Positions 18,905-27,959 of a stretch of 64,000 bases of DNA are shown here, piece by piece. The DNA is from Palsa-1150 sp036490515 (GTDB lineage: Bacteria; Myxococcota_A; Polyangia; Polyangiales; Polyangiaceae). Below the pieces are notes generated by a model that did not search any database, was not told the origin of the DNA, and saw nothing but the letters and a program-made list of their open reading frames with translations. A program made the translations under genes and the position numbers. Every line of letters begins with the position of its first letter. Positions within the stretch are counted from its first letter, which is position 1. Location of the stretch: assembly GCA_036490515.1 (NCBI GenBank), contig DASXDU010000024.1, forward strand, positions 186,001-250,000. The letters are read 5' to 3'.

Positions 18905-20458
18905 ATGGGTTACCCGCTGACCGTCGCGCTTCGGTACCTCGCGTCGAAGAAGCGCAACATGATCTCCATCAGCACGGCCCTCGCCATCGGCGGGGTCACG
19001 CTGGGGGTCGCGGCGTTGACCATCGTCATGAGCGTGACGGGGGGCTTCCAGGAGCAGTTCCGCGAGAAGGTGCTCGGCGTGAACGCTCACGTCCTCGTCC
19101 TCAAGTACTCGATCGACTTCCGCGAATACCGCGACGTGATGAAGAAGGTGGAGGGCGTGCCGCACGTCACGGGGGTGGCCCCCTTCGTCATCAACCCCAT
19201 GATGGTCACGCACGGCGAGCACACGGCGACGGGCGTCCTGCTGAAGGGGGTCGACCCCGTCGTCATGCCGCGCGTCCTCGATCTCCCGAAGCACGTGGTC
19301 GAAGGCTCGCTCGAGGGGCTGCGGCGGCCGGGGGCGAAGCCGCCCGAGCGATCCTTCGACCCGATGCGCGACGACCTCGACGAGCCACGGCCCGCGCCGG
19401 CGCGGGACGGCGGGGCCGACTCGCTTCTCGATCTGATGCGCAAGGAGGTCGACGACGAGATGCGGCGCGCCGATGCCGGCGTCGAGTCGGGAGCATCGCC
19501 GGCGCCCGTCGCCTCCGCGGCCCCGCGGGCGGCGCCACCCCCGGCCCCGGAGGAGGACCTCACGCCACACGGCGGCTACGGGAGCAAGCTACCCGACGAC
19601 GACTACGTCCCCGACTCGGTCGACCCAGACCCGTGCAAGAGCCCCGAGCAGGTCGCGAAGATGCCCGGGATCGTCGTCGGCCGGACCCTCGCCAAGCAGC
19701 TCGACGTCGGCCTCGGCGACTGCGTGCAGGTGACCTCGCCGCAGATCGGCCTCTCGTTCGGCTCGGGGACGCGCTCGCCCATCGCCAAGCAGTTCCGCGT
19801 CATCGCGGTCTTCGAGGCGGGGTTCGACCAGTACGACTCGAAGCTCGTCTACACGGATCTCTACGAGGCGCAGGCCTTCTACGAGTACGGCGACAGCGTC
19901 ACGGGCATCGAGATGAAGCTCGACGACATCGACAAGGCCGACGCCGTGGCCAAGGAGATCACGCGCCGGCTGAACAACGGCATCTACAACACGATGACGT
20001 GGCAGCAGCTCAACCACGGGCTCTTCACGGCGCTCCTGTTCCAGCAGATCGGGATGAGCTTCGTCCTCGGGCTCATCATCGTCATCGCAGCCTGCACGGT
20101 GATCGCGACCCTCATCATGGTCGTCCTCGAGAAGAAGAAGGAGATCGCGCTCCTCAAGGCGCTCGGCGCCAAGGACGACGCCATCCTGCGGGTCTTCCTC
20201 TACCAGGGCGCCATCATCGGGTTCGCGGGCACGGCGCTCGGCCTCTTCATCGGCTGGATCTGCTGCCGGTTCCTCATCGCCTTCGCGTTTCCGCTCGACC
20301 CGAAGGTCTATTTCATCTCGCGCCTGCCGGTGTCGATGCACGCGATGGAGTTCGTGATTCCGGCCATCGTGGCGGTCCTCATCTGCGTCATCTTCACGAT
20401 TCCTCCTGCTGTGTACGCCGCCCGCCTCCGGCCCGCCGACGGCCTTCGGGCCGAGTAG
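18905..20458 (+). CDS. LolC/LolE-like ABC transporter permease (FtsX/MacB type)
   Basis: 517 residues from ATG at 18905. TM1 (about 22-44) follows the conserved start PLTVALRYLASKKRNMISI. Three more helices lie at the C-terminus, and ALLKALGAKDDAILRVFLYQG is the coupling loop typical of LolC/E. This family extracts lipoproteins from the inner membrane for transfer to LolA. The periplasmic domain carries a large Pro/Ala/Asp-rich insertion (about residues 135-250) that splits it; family members are usually about 400-420 residues. No lolD ATPase is adjacent, so the partner must be elsewhere. Upstream in-frame starts exist, but the sequence before 18905 shows no family features. Confidence 0.88.
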   Translation: MGYPLTVALRYLASKKRNMISISTALAIGGVTLGVAALTIVMSVTGGFQEQFREKVLGVNAHVLVLKYSIDFREYRDVMKKVEGVPHVTGVAPFVINPMMVTHGEHTATGVLLKGVDPVVMPRVLDLPKHVVEGSLEGLRRPGAKPPERSFDPMRDDLDEPRPAPARDGGADSLLDLMRKEVDDEMRRADAGVESGASPAPVASAAPRAAPPPAPEEDLTPHGGYGSKLPDDDYVPDSVDPDPCKSPEQVAKMPGIVVGRTLAKQLDVGLGDCVQVTSPQIGLSFGSGTRSPIAKQFRVIAVFEAGFDQYDSKLVYTDLYEAQAFYEYGDSVTGIEMKLDDIDKADAVAKEITRRLNNGIYNTMTWQQLNHGLFTALLFQQIGMSFVLGLIIVIAACTVIATLIMVVLEKKKEIALLKALGAKDDAILRVFLYQGAIIGFAGTALGLFIGWICCRFLIAFAFPLDPKVYFISRLPVSMHAMEFVIPAIVAVLICVIFTIPPAVYAARLRPADGLRAE

Positions 20459-20512
20459 GAAGGCTGCTTTTCCCCGGGGGACGCGTTGACCGGCCGGTTG
20501 CCTCGCTGGTAA

Positions 20513-22243
20513 GTGTTTCTCGTGCGCTGGCTGGTGGAGGTGGCTTCGCTGGGCAAGAGCGACAAGGAGTCGCTCTTCGTGGAGGCGGAGTCCTGGCAGA
20601 AGGCGCTCCAGTCGGCGCGCGGGCAGCGGGGCGAGTCGGCTCCGATGAGCGGGTTCTCCATCGAGCTGCTCGACGACGGGTGCCGCGCGGTCGATCCCAT
20701 GGCTCGTCTGCGGTACGAGGTGCGCAAGGCACCGGACGACGCCCCGGCGACGCGATCGACGCCGCCCCGTCCCGGGTCGCACCCTCCCTCCGCGGCGGCA
20801 GCCGCGCCGGGTGGCAGCACGGCCAGCCCCTCGAGCTCCTTCAAGAAGTCGGCTTCCGCGGCGCCGCGCGCCCAGTCCGCGGGGGTGGGTCCTGCCGGGG
20901 TCGAGGCAGCCCCCGCCTCGGCCGCCCACGCGCCTCCCCCGCCCGCACCGCACGTGGCACCGGCCCATGCGCCGCAGGCCCCGTCTCCCGCCCCGACGCG
21001 GGGAGCAGACGTCGCGGTGAACGTGCCGTCGCAGATCATCTACAAGCGCGAGCAGGACGCGAGCGACGCCCTGCCGATGACGTACCGCGAGTACGTGTTC
21101 GCGGTCCCGCCGGGGACGACCGAGTCGGTGGCCGAGACGCTGCTCGTCACCCAGCTCGAGATGGTGCGGACTTCTCTCGAGCGCGTCGCGTCGGCGAAGC
21201 TCGTCAACCTGGCCGTCTTCGACGTGACCTTCCAGGGGAAGCCTCCGGTGCCTCCCCTCGCGACGCTCGCGTGGAAGGACTGGCGCGGGCCGCCCGTCGT
21301 CGCCTTCCCGCGCCGGCCCCGTCCCGTCGCTCCGGCGCCGGCACCCGTCGCCCCGGCTCCGCCGCCTCCTGCGCCCATCGCTGCCGCGCCTCCGCCCCCG
21401 GTCGCGGCACCGGTGGTCCCCGCAGCTCCGCCTGCCGCTCCCGTCTTCGCCCCGCCGCCCCCGGCTCCCGTCGTCGCTGCGCCGCCTCCAGCACCGGTTG
21501 CTCCCGCGCCTCCGGCTCCCGCTCCTCCCCCTCCCGCACCGGCGATCGTTGCGGCTCCGGTCATCAACGTCGCGCCGGCCCCGATTGCGGCGCCGGCGCC
21601 GGTGCCGGTTGCCTTCGTCCCTCCGCCCGAGCCCGCGCCGGCACCGCGGCAGGTTGCCTCGGCGCCTCCACCCCCGATGACGGGCGGCCCGCGCACGCGC
21701 GTGCGGGGCGAGGATCTCATCGCCGACCTGTTCGAGGCGATGCACGATCTCCACTTCGTGCGCGACGCCCTCGAGGGCGGCGAGTTCTGCCTGGCGCTCG
21801 CGATGGAGAAGCTCCCGAGCCAGGCCGGAATCGTCCACCTCTACGACATGGAACGGCGGGAGTTCCTCGTCTCGAGCACGCGCGGCGCCGCCACCAAGGG
21901 CCTGCTCCTTCGTCGCCATCCTGAGAACGAGCCGATGCTCCTCGCGTCGGTGCGCAAGCGGCGTGCGCTCGTCGTGGCCGACGCCGCGCAAGCCGACGGG
22001 GTCGGCGCGGAGCGATACACGGTACTCGGCGGCGCGCGCAGCCTGCTCGTCGCGCCGGTCCTGCTCCACGGCCGCCTCCTCGGTGCCATCGAGCTCGTGA
22101 ACCCCCTCGACGGGCAGCCGTTCAACGAGTCCGAGGGCAACGCGCTCACGTACATCGCGGAGCAGTTCGCCGAGTTCATCTCGTCCCACGGCGTCGTGAC
22201 GGACCCCGAGAGGATCAGCCAGCGCCCGCCGCCCGAGGCGTGA
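20513..22243 (+). CDS. GAF-domain protein with Pro/Ala-rich linker
   Basis: 576 residues from GTG at 20513. An N-terminal globular segment (1-75, FLVRWLVEVASLGKSDKES) is followed by Pro/Ala-rich linkers around a small domain (about 165-265). A very long Pro/Ala linker (about 270-390) precedes the C-terminal GAF-like sensor (about 400-565, including QAGIVHLYDMERREFLVSS and SLLVAPVLLHGRLLGAIELV). GAF domains bind small molecules or mediate dimerisation; the ligand is unknown. There is no enzyme domain. The gene ends 4 bases before the histidine kinase, which may be its partner (inference). Confidence 0.82.
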   Translation: MFLVRWLVEVASLGKSDKESLFVEAESWQKALQSARGQRGESAPMSGFSIELLDDGCRAVDPMARLRYEVRKAPDDAPATRSTPPRPGSHPPSAAAAAPGGSTASPSSSFKKSASAAPRAQSAGVGPAGVEAAPASAAHAPPPPAPHVAPAHAPQAPSPAPTRGADVAVNVPSQIIYKREQDASDALPMTYREYVFAVPPGTTESVAETLLVTQLEMVRTSLERVASAKLVNLAVFDVTFQGKPPVPPLATLAWKDWRGPPVVAFPRRPRPVAPAPAPVAPAPPPPAPIAAAPPPPVAAPVVPAAPPAAPVFAPPPPAPVVAAPPPAPVAPAPPAPAPPPPAPAIVAAPVINVAPAPIAAPAPVPVAFVPPPEPAPAPRQVASAPPPPMTGGPRTRVRGEDLIADLFEAMHDLHFVRDALEGGEFCLALAMEKLPSQAGIVHLYDMERREFLVSSTRGAATKGLLLRRHPENEPMLLASVRKRRALVVADAAQADGVGAERYTVLGGARSLLVAPVLLHGRLLGAIELVNPLDGQPFNESEGNALTYIAEQFAEFISSHGVVTDPERISQRPPPEA

Positions 22244-22247
22244 AGCC

Positions 22248-23858
22248 ATGGCGCGCCGTTCGCGCGAGAGGCTCGTCGGCTACGTCCTGCTGCCGGCGGT
22301 CCTCATCGCCGTCGGCGTCCTCGCGTACTTCACGTTCCGGACGACGCTCCAGGTCGAGCGCCTACGCCAGCAGTCGGTCCTCGAGGCCACCCTCGGCCTC
22401 GCGAACGAGAAGGCCGACCGCCTCGACAAGCGCATCATCGAGCAGGACAACGTCGTCTTCGCCATCGCCGACCCCGCGCGGCTGATGGAGCTCACGCAGC
22501 GCTGGCTCCCCACGGCCCAGCGCGAGACGCCGACGGTTCGCGCCATACTCGTCCTCGACGGCGACGACCCGGCGCACACGGTGCTGGCGTTCGCGTCGCG
22601 CGCGGGCGGCGCGTTCGCCGAGGAAGAAGCCTTCCGCCGCCTTCTCGTCGAGCACATGTGCGCGGACATGGAGCTCGCCAAGCAGGCGCCCGACGAGCTC
22701 CGGCACCTGCACCACGAGTACCGTGGCCAGAGCTACCTCGTGAGCTACTGGCGGCGATCCGTCGAGGGCCGTCGCTACCTCGTCGTCGCGTGGCACGACG
22801 TCGGGCGCATCGTGAAGGACACGATGCCCACGCTCTTCTCGGAGGCGGCGACGCCGAGCCGGGTGAACGTCCTCGACGAGGAAGGGCGCATCGTCTACGG
22901 GCCGCCCCTGCGCAGCGGCGAGTTCACCGTGGCCGTCCGCTTCCCGACGACGCTCTACGGGTGGCGCGTGCAGGTCTCGCCGAGCGGGAGCGACGAGCTC
23001 ACGGCGCGCGTGCAGAACCGCGCGATGCTCGAGCTCGTGATGGTCGTCCTCTCGTGCGGCGTCATCGTCCTCGGCGTCGCCACCATCCTCGTCGCCGCCG
23101 AGCGGGAACGCCGGATCTCCTCGCTGAAGAGCGAGTTCGTCGCCAACGTGAGCCACGAGCTCAAGACCCCGCTCGCGCTCGTGCGCATGTTCGGCGAGAT
23201 GCTCCAGAGCGGCCGCGTCGCGAGCGAGGCGAAGCGGCAGGAGTACCTCGACATCATCGTCGGCGAGAGCGAGCGCCTCTCGGCGCTCATCGAGAACGTG
23301 CTCGACTTCGCCCGCGTCGAGAAGGGCCGACAGGCCTACGACTTCGCCGACGGCGACGTGGGCGACGCCGTCGCGAGGGCCGTCAACGTGTACCGCACCC
23401 GGGCCGAGCGCGAGGGCGTGGAGCTCGCGACGGACGTCGAGCCCGAGCTGCCGCAGGTCCGGATCGACGACCGCGCCATCCAGCTCGCGGTCATCAACCT
23501 CATCGACAACGCCCTCAAGTACGCCCCGGGGTCGAAGGTCGTGTCCGTCAGGGCGCGCCGCGAGAACGGGAGCATCGTCGTACGCGTCGAGGACCAGGGC
23601 CCAGGCGTCCCCCCCGAGGACCGCGAACGCATCTTCGAGCGCTTCGTCCGCGGCTCGACCTCGCGCGTCCGGGGCCAGGAGCGTCCCGTGCGCGGGAGCG
23701 GCATCGGCCTCGCCCTCGTGAAGCACATCGTGGAGAGCCACGGCGGCCGGGCCTGGGTCGACGAAGGACGCAGCAGCGGCAGCGGCAGCGGCAGCGGAGG
23801 AGTAGGACGGCCCGCGTCCCCCGGCGCGAGCTTCGCCATCTCGATTCCGCTCTACTGA
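22248..23858 (+). CDS. Membrane sensor histidine kinase
   Basis: 536 residues. TM1 is at about 10-28, then a periplasmic sensor region, and TM2 at about 265-285. The DHp domain carries NVSHELKTPL with phosphoacceptor H303. The ATPase domain has NLIDNALKYA (N box), DQGPGV (G1), IFERFVRG (F box) and GSGIGLALVKH (G2). A Ser-Gly microsatellite (four AGCGGC copies near 23773-23797) interrupts the region between G2 and the last beta strand. No response regulator is adjacent. Overlap-free but tight spacing puts it in an operon with the GAF gene. Confidence 0.95.
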   Translation: MARRSRERLVGYVLLPAVLIAVGVLAYFTFRTTLQVERLRQQSVLEATLGLANEKADRLDKRIIEQDNVVFAIADPARLMELTQRWLPTAQRETPTVRAILVLDGDDPAHTVLAFASRAGGAFAEEEAFRRLLVEHMCADMELAKQAPDELRHLHHEYRGQSYLVSYWRRSVEGRRYLVVAWHDVGRIVKDTMPTLFSEAATPSRVNVLDEEGRIVYGPPLRSGEFTVAVRFPTTLYGWRVQVSPSGSDELTARVQNRAMLELVMVVLSCGVIVLGVATILVAAERERRISSLKSEFVANVSHELKTPLALVRMFGEMLQSGRVASEAKRQEYLDIIVGESERLSALIENVLDFARVEKGRQAYDFADGDVGDAVARAVNVYRTRAEREGVELATDVEPELPQVRIDDRAIQLAVINLIDNALKYAPGSKVVSVRARRENGSIVVRVEDQGPGVPPEDRERIFERFVRGSTSRVRGQERPVRGSGIGLALVKHIVESHGGRAWVDEGRSSGSGSGSGGVGRPASPGASFAISIPLY

Positions 23859-24060
23859 CCTCGAGCGCGGCCCGGGCCCGAGGGCCCGAGCCCGAGGGAC
23901 CAAGGCCAAGGCCAACGAGCCAGCGAGGCCAGCGAGACGAGGCCGAGGCCGGCCGGCGCCGCCTGTTGACGGGGGAAACGTGCTAGATATCGTGGGTGCG
24001 TCTGCGCGGGCACACACACGCGCGCTACCATCGACGGAACGGAGGATCGTGAGTTTTCGC
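23859..24060. other. Low-complexity intergenic stretch with GC hairpin
   Basis: About 200 bases without a gene. The first half is built of shuffled short words (CCCGAG, GGCCAA, GCCAGCGA) and contains CGGGCCC-GA-GGGCCCG, a 7-bp inverted repeat that could end the histidine-kinase transcript. A TTGACG box at 23966-23971 with TAGATA 12 bases on (preceded by TGC) may serve the RRM gene, but the spacing is poor. Confidence 0.4.
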
Positions 24061-24903
24061 ATGGGCAACGAGGAAGCGAAGCTGTTCGTGGCAGGTCTGC
24101 CCGACAGCGTTTCAGAAGAGGTCCTTAAGCAGCTCTTCGAAGCAACCGGCGGCAAGGTCGTCAGCGTCAGCCTGCCGAAGGACCGCATGACCGGCCGGCC
24201 GCGAGGCTTCGGCTTCGTGACGCTCGCCACTCCGCAAGAGGCGCAAGCCGCACGCGAGGCGCTCGACGGCTCGATGCAGGCGGGCAAGTCGATCTCCGTC
24301 CGCCCCTTCCAGGCGGAGCCTCCGCGCCGCGACGGCGCGGGACCCGGCGGTCCCCCCCGCATGGGTGGCGGTCCACCCGGTCCGCGCGGCCCGGGTGGCG
24401 GTGCCCAGCAGGCGCCCGACCGCACCCTCTACGTCGGCAACCTCCCCTACGACGCCACCGTCGAGGAGGTGCAGACCCTCATCAACTCGATCGTGCCCGA
24501 CGGCGTCGTGCGTGTGCACCTGCCGATGGACGCGGACGGCCGCAAGCGCGGCTTCGGCTTCGTGACCATGGCCAGCGCCGAGGTCGCGAAGTCCGCTGCC
24601 GATCAGCTCCGGACGGCCGAGCTCCGCAACCGCAGGCTCATCGTCAACCTCGCGCATCCCAAGGGTGAACGCCCTGCGGGTGCCCCGGGGGGCTTCGGCG
24701 GTCCCCCCCAGTTCGGGGGAGGCGGCCCGCAGTTCGGGGGTGGAGCAGGTAGCGGTCCCGCACACAAGAAGGGCTTCGAGGAGAAGCGCAAGCGCACCTT
24801 CGACGACGGCGGCGGCGGCGGCGCCGCCGGCGCCACCGGCCGCAAGAAGGCCAAGGAGCGGGGCGGCGCGAACAAGTTCGAATACAACGACGACGACGAC
24901 TGA
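24061..24903 (+). CDS. RNA-binding protein with two RRM domains and Gly-rich linkers
   Basis: 280 residues from ATG at 24061 (a GTG four codons upstream is also possible; a GGAGG lies just before it). RRM1 (about 5-85) has RNP2 LFVAGL and RNP1 RGFGFVTL. RRM2 (about 120-195) has RNP2 LYVGNL and RNP1 RGFGFVTM. The linker (about 87-117) is Gly/Pro-rich, and the tail has GGFGGPPQFGGG-type repeats, a basic Lys/Arg patch and an acidic DDDD end. Most bacterial RRM proteins have a single RRM; this layout resembles eukaryotic hnRNPs. Likely role: binding mRNA or structured RNA, perhaps in the cold. The next gene, rpmG, has its own promoter. Confidence 0.93.
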   Translation: MGNEEAKLFVAGLPDSVSEEVLKQLFEATGGKVVSVSLPKDRMTGRPRGFGFVTLATPQEAQAAREALDGSMQAGKSISVRPFQAEPPRRDGAGPGGPPRMGGGPPGPRGPGGGAQQAPDRTLYVGNLPYDATVEEVQTLINSIVPDGVVRVHLPMDADGRKRGFGFVTMASAEVAKSAADQLRTAELRNRRLIVNLAHPKGERPAGAPGGFGGPPQFGGGGPQFGGGAGSGPAHKKGFEEKRKRTFDDGGGGGAAGATGRKKAKERGGANKFEYNDDDD

Positions 24904-24952
24904 AAAAGCGCGGGGGCCATCGGGTAGCGGCGGCTGCTGCGCCAGGTCGGGC

Positions 24953-24980
24953 TTGACGGCGGGAGTTTCGCGCGTAATCT
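24953..24980 (+). promoter_or_regulatory. Predicted sigma-70-type promoter of rpmG
   Basis: TTGACG (24953-24958), 16-base spacer, TAATCT (24975-24980). A start site 6-7 bases after the -10 box would lie only about 6 bases before the rpmG ATG, so the message would be nearly leaderless. Confidence 0.6.
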
Positions 24981-24992
24981 CCGCCCCCCGCC

Positions 24993-25154
24993 ATGCGCGA
25001 CCTGATCAAGATGACGTGCGGCAACTGCAGCCGCGCGAACTACACGACGACCAAGAACAAGCGGACGATGTCCGAGAAGTTCGAGATCAAGAAGTTCTGC
25101 CCCGTGTGCCGGAAACACTTCCCGCACAAGGAAGGCAAGATCTCGAAGGGCTGA
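24993..25154 (+). CDS. rpmG: 50S ribosomal protein L33
   Basis: 53 residues: the start MRDLIKMTCGNCSRANYTTT and the end FCPVCRKHFPHKEGKISKG are typical of L33. Two CxxC pairs (CGNC and CPVC) mark the zinc-binding form. It normally belongs to the large ribosomal subunit near the E site. In many bacteria rpmG precedes tRNA-Trp, secE and nusG; here it is followed by a hairpin and mreB, so that linkage is absent. Confidence 0.96.
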   Translation: MRDLIKMTCGNCSRANYTTTKNKRTMSEKFEIKKFCPVCRKHFPHKEGKISKG

Positions 25155-25158
25155 GATC

Positions 25159-25178
25159 CGCTGCGCATGTGCGCAGCG
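25159..25178 (+). terminator. Hairpin after rpmG
   Basis: A 9-bp perfect inverted repeat (CGCTGCGCA/TGCGCAGCG) with a two-base centre starts 5 bases after the rpmG stop. In RNA the inner pairs would open to a four-base loop. No T-run follows. Confidence 0.5.
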
Positions 25179-25195
25179 CGATGGGGCGCCGTCGG

Positions 25196-25223
25196 TAGAC
25201 ACGACCTCAGCCTGTGATAGAAG
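25196..25223 (+). promoter_or_regulatory. Candidate promoter of the mre operon
   Basis: TAGACA (25196-25201), 16-base spacer, TAGAAG (25218-25223), with TGTGA just before the -10. It lies 59 bases before the mreB start, after the rpmG hairpin. The consensus match is moderate. Confidence 0.4.
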
Positions 25224-25281
25224 CGGGGGTCCTCGCGGCACTGGGGCCGCGCGGTAGGTCCCACCTCGGCCAAGGAGCGGA

Positions 25282-26316
<1,035 letters not shown>

Positions 26317-26358
26317 GGGGCCGCGGGGCTCCGGTAGGCGCGTCGTAGGTGTTTTTTC

Positions 26359-27246
26359 GTGTCCCCCGCGCTCAAGCGTTATCGCGACGCCGCGATCGTG
26401 GTCCTGCTCCTGGCGGTGCCCTTCTTCGTCCTCAAGGCGAACATGAAGGCGCCCGAGAACCAGAGCCCCATGGACCGTGCGATCCTCCGCGTGTCGTCGC
26501 CCGTCGAGGTCGCCGCCGCCGCCGTCGCGCGTGGCATGGGCGGCGTCTGGAACGACTACGTCTACCTGGTCGACGTGAAGCAGGACAACGAGCGGCTCGA
26601 GTACGAGAACGCGCGCCTCCGCGAGCAGGTCCACTCGCTCGAGCAGATGCAGGGCGAGAACCGCCAGCTCCGGAGGCTTCTCCAGCTCAAGGACTCGCTC
26701 CCCGGCGACGCCGTGAGCGCCCAGGTCGTCGGCAAGGACTTCACCGAGTTCTTCCGCGTCACCCGCATGGTCCTCGACAAGGGCGCCCGCGACGTGCGGC
26801 CCCACATGCCCGTCGTCGCGCCGGACGGCGTCGTCGGCGCGGTTCTCCACGTGGCGGGCGAGACGGTCGACGTGCAGCTCGCGGTCGATGCCGCGTTCGG
26901 CGTGGACGTCGAGGACGAGCGGACGCACGCGCGCGGCTTCGTCCGCGGCACCGGCGACCCCGCCCGCTACAGCTGCAAGGTCGAGATGGTGGACTCGCGC
27001 GACGAGGTGGAGATCGGCGATCTCCTCGTCACGAGCGGCAAGGGCCGCTGGTTTCCCAAGGGCATCCCCGTCGCGCGCATCACCCACGTCCTCAAGCGCG
27101 AGCTCGGTCGCGACCAGGACGTCGACGCCGTACCGACCGTGGACTTCTCTCGCCTCGACACCGTGCTGCTCCTCGTGACCACGCCGGGAGAGGAGACCGG
27201 CCCGACCGGGTCGCTCGGCGGCGGGGCGACCCGCGGGAGGCAGTGA
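26359..27246 (+). CDS. mreC: Rod-shape-determining protein MreC
   Basis: 295 residues from GTG at 26359. One N-terminal membrane helix (about 10-27), then a coiled coil (about 70-110, QDNERLEYENARLREQVHSL) and the periplasmic beta-domain (MPVVAPDGVVGAVLHV ... YSCKVEMVDSRDEVEIGDLL). MreC links MreB/MreD to PBP2 and activates it. Its stop overlaps the mreD start by one base (TGATG). Confidence 0.96.
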   Translation: MSPALKRYRDAAIVVLLLAVPFFVLKANMKAPENQSPMDRAILRVSSPVEVAAAAVARGMGGVWNDYVYLVDVKQDNERLEYENARLREQVHSLEQMQGENRQLRRLLQLKDSLPGDAVSAQVVGKDFTEFFRVTRMVLDKGARDVRPHMPVVAPDGVVGAVLHVAGETVDVQLAVDAAFGVDVEDERTHARGFVRGTGDPARYSCKVEMVDSRDEVEIGDLLVTSGKGRWFPKGIPVARITHVLKRELGRDQDVDAVPTVDFSRLDTVLLLVTTPGEETGPTGSLGGGATRGRQ

Positions 27247-27959
27247 TGCGCAACCTCGCCTTCCTCGGCGTGGGCGTCGCGCTGCTCATCCTCCAGTCGA
27301 ACGTGTTCCGCGTCCTCGACGGGCTCACGCTGCGCGGCGCGATCGTCCTCTGCTTTCTCGCCGTCGTCTTCGACGTGGGCCGCACCGTCCGCCAGGCGCG
27401 CGCGACCCCGGGGCACGCGCGCACGTTCACCACGCTCCGCGCCGACCTCGCGCTCCCGGCCGTCGTTCTCCTCGGTTACGCGCTGCTCGTACGCGTCGCG
27501 CACGTCCGCATCGGGCAGCCCATCCCGGCGCTCGTCCTGCCGCTCATCCTCTTCATGGGCGTCCACGAGTACTCGCTCGCGCGCGGCGCGGCCGTCGCGT
27601 TCGTGCTGGGCTACGTCACCGACGTCCTCGGCATCGCCCCGGTCGGCCTCTACACGTTCACCTACGTCGCGAGCTTCGTCCTCGCGCGCGCGGCGGGCGT
27701 CCGCCTCGCCGCCCAGACCACGTGGATGCAGGTGCTCCTGGCGGGCGCGTTCGCCGGGCTCCAGAGCACCATGATCCTCGTCCTGCTCGCCATCTTCGGG
27801 CGGGACGCCTGGGTTCCTCGCGCGCTCTACCCGCTCGCCCTCCCGCACGCGATCGCCACCGCCGCCATCGCGCCCGTCGTCTTCGCGACGTGCCAGGCCC
27901 TGCACGCCGCGACGAACGCGTCGACCCGCCCGGAGCCCGCCGGGGGAGCGACGCCGTGA
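27246..27959 (+). CDS. mreD: Rod-shape-determining protein MreD
   Basis: 237 residues, very hydrophobic, with about five or six membrane helices. Family-like features include the N-terminal helix LAFLGVGVALLILQSNVF and the YVTDVLGIAPVGLYTF loop. It is longer than E. coli MreD (162 residues), with an extra segment (about 45-70) after the first helices. It acts with MreC in the elongasome. Its TGA overlaps the mrdA GTG by 4 bases. Confidence 0.93.
   Translation: MRNLAFLGVGVALLILQSNVFRVLDGLTLRGAIVLCFLAVVFDVGRTVRQARATPGHARTFTTLRADLALPAVVLLGYALLVRVAHVRIGQPIPALVLPLILFMGVHEYSLARGAAVAFVLGYVTDVLGIAPVGLYTFTYVASFVLARAAGVRLAAQTTWMQVLLAGAFAGLQSTMILVLLAIFGRDAWVPRALYPLALPHAIATAAIAPVVFATCQALHAATNASTRPEPAGGATP

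Noticed and set aside
20970..22243. GAF protein as an enzyme
   Set aside because: No catalytic domain after the GAF. The Pro/Ala stretches are linkers.
25155..25281. tRNA-Trp or secE/nusG after rpmG
   Set aside because: No cloverleaf or matching frame. Only a hairpin and the mreB leader are present.
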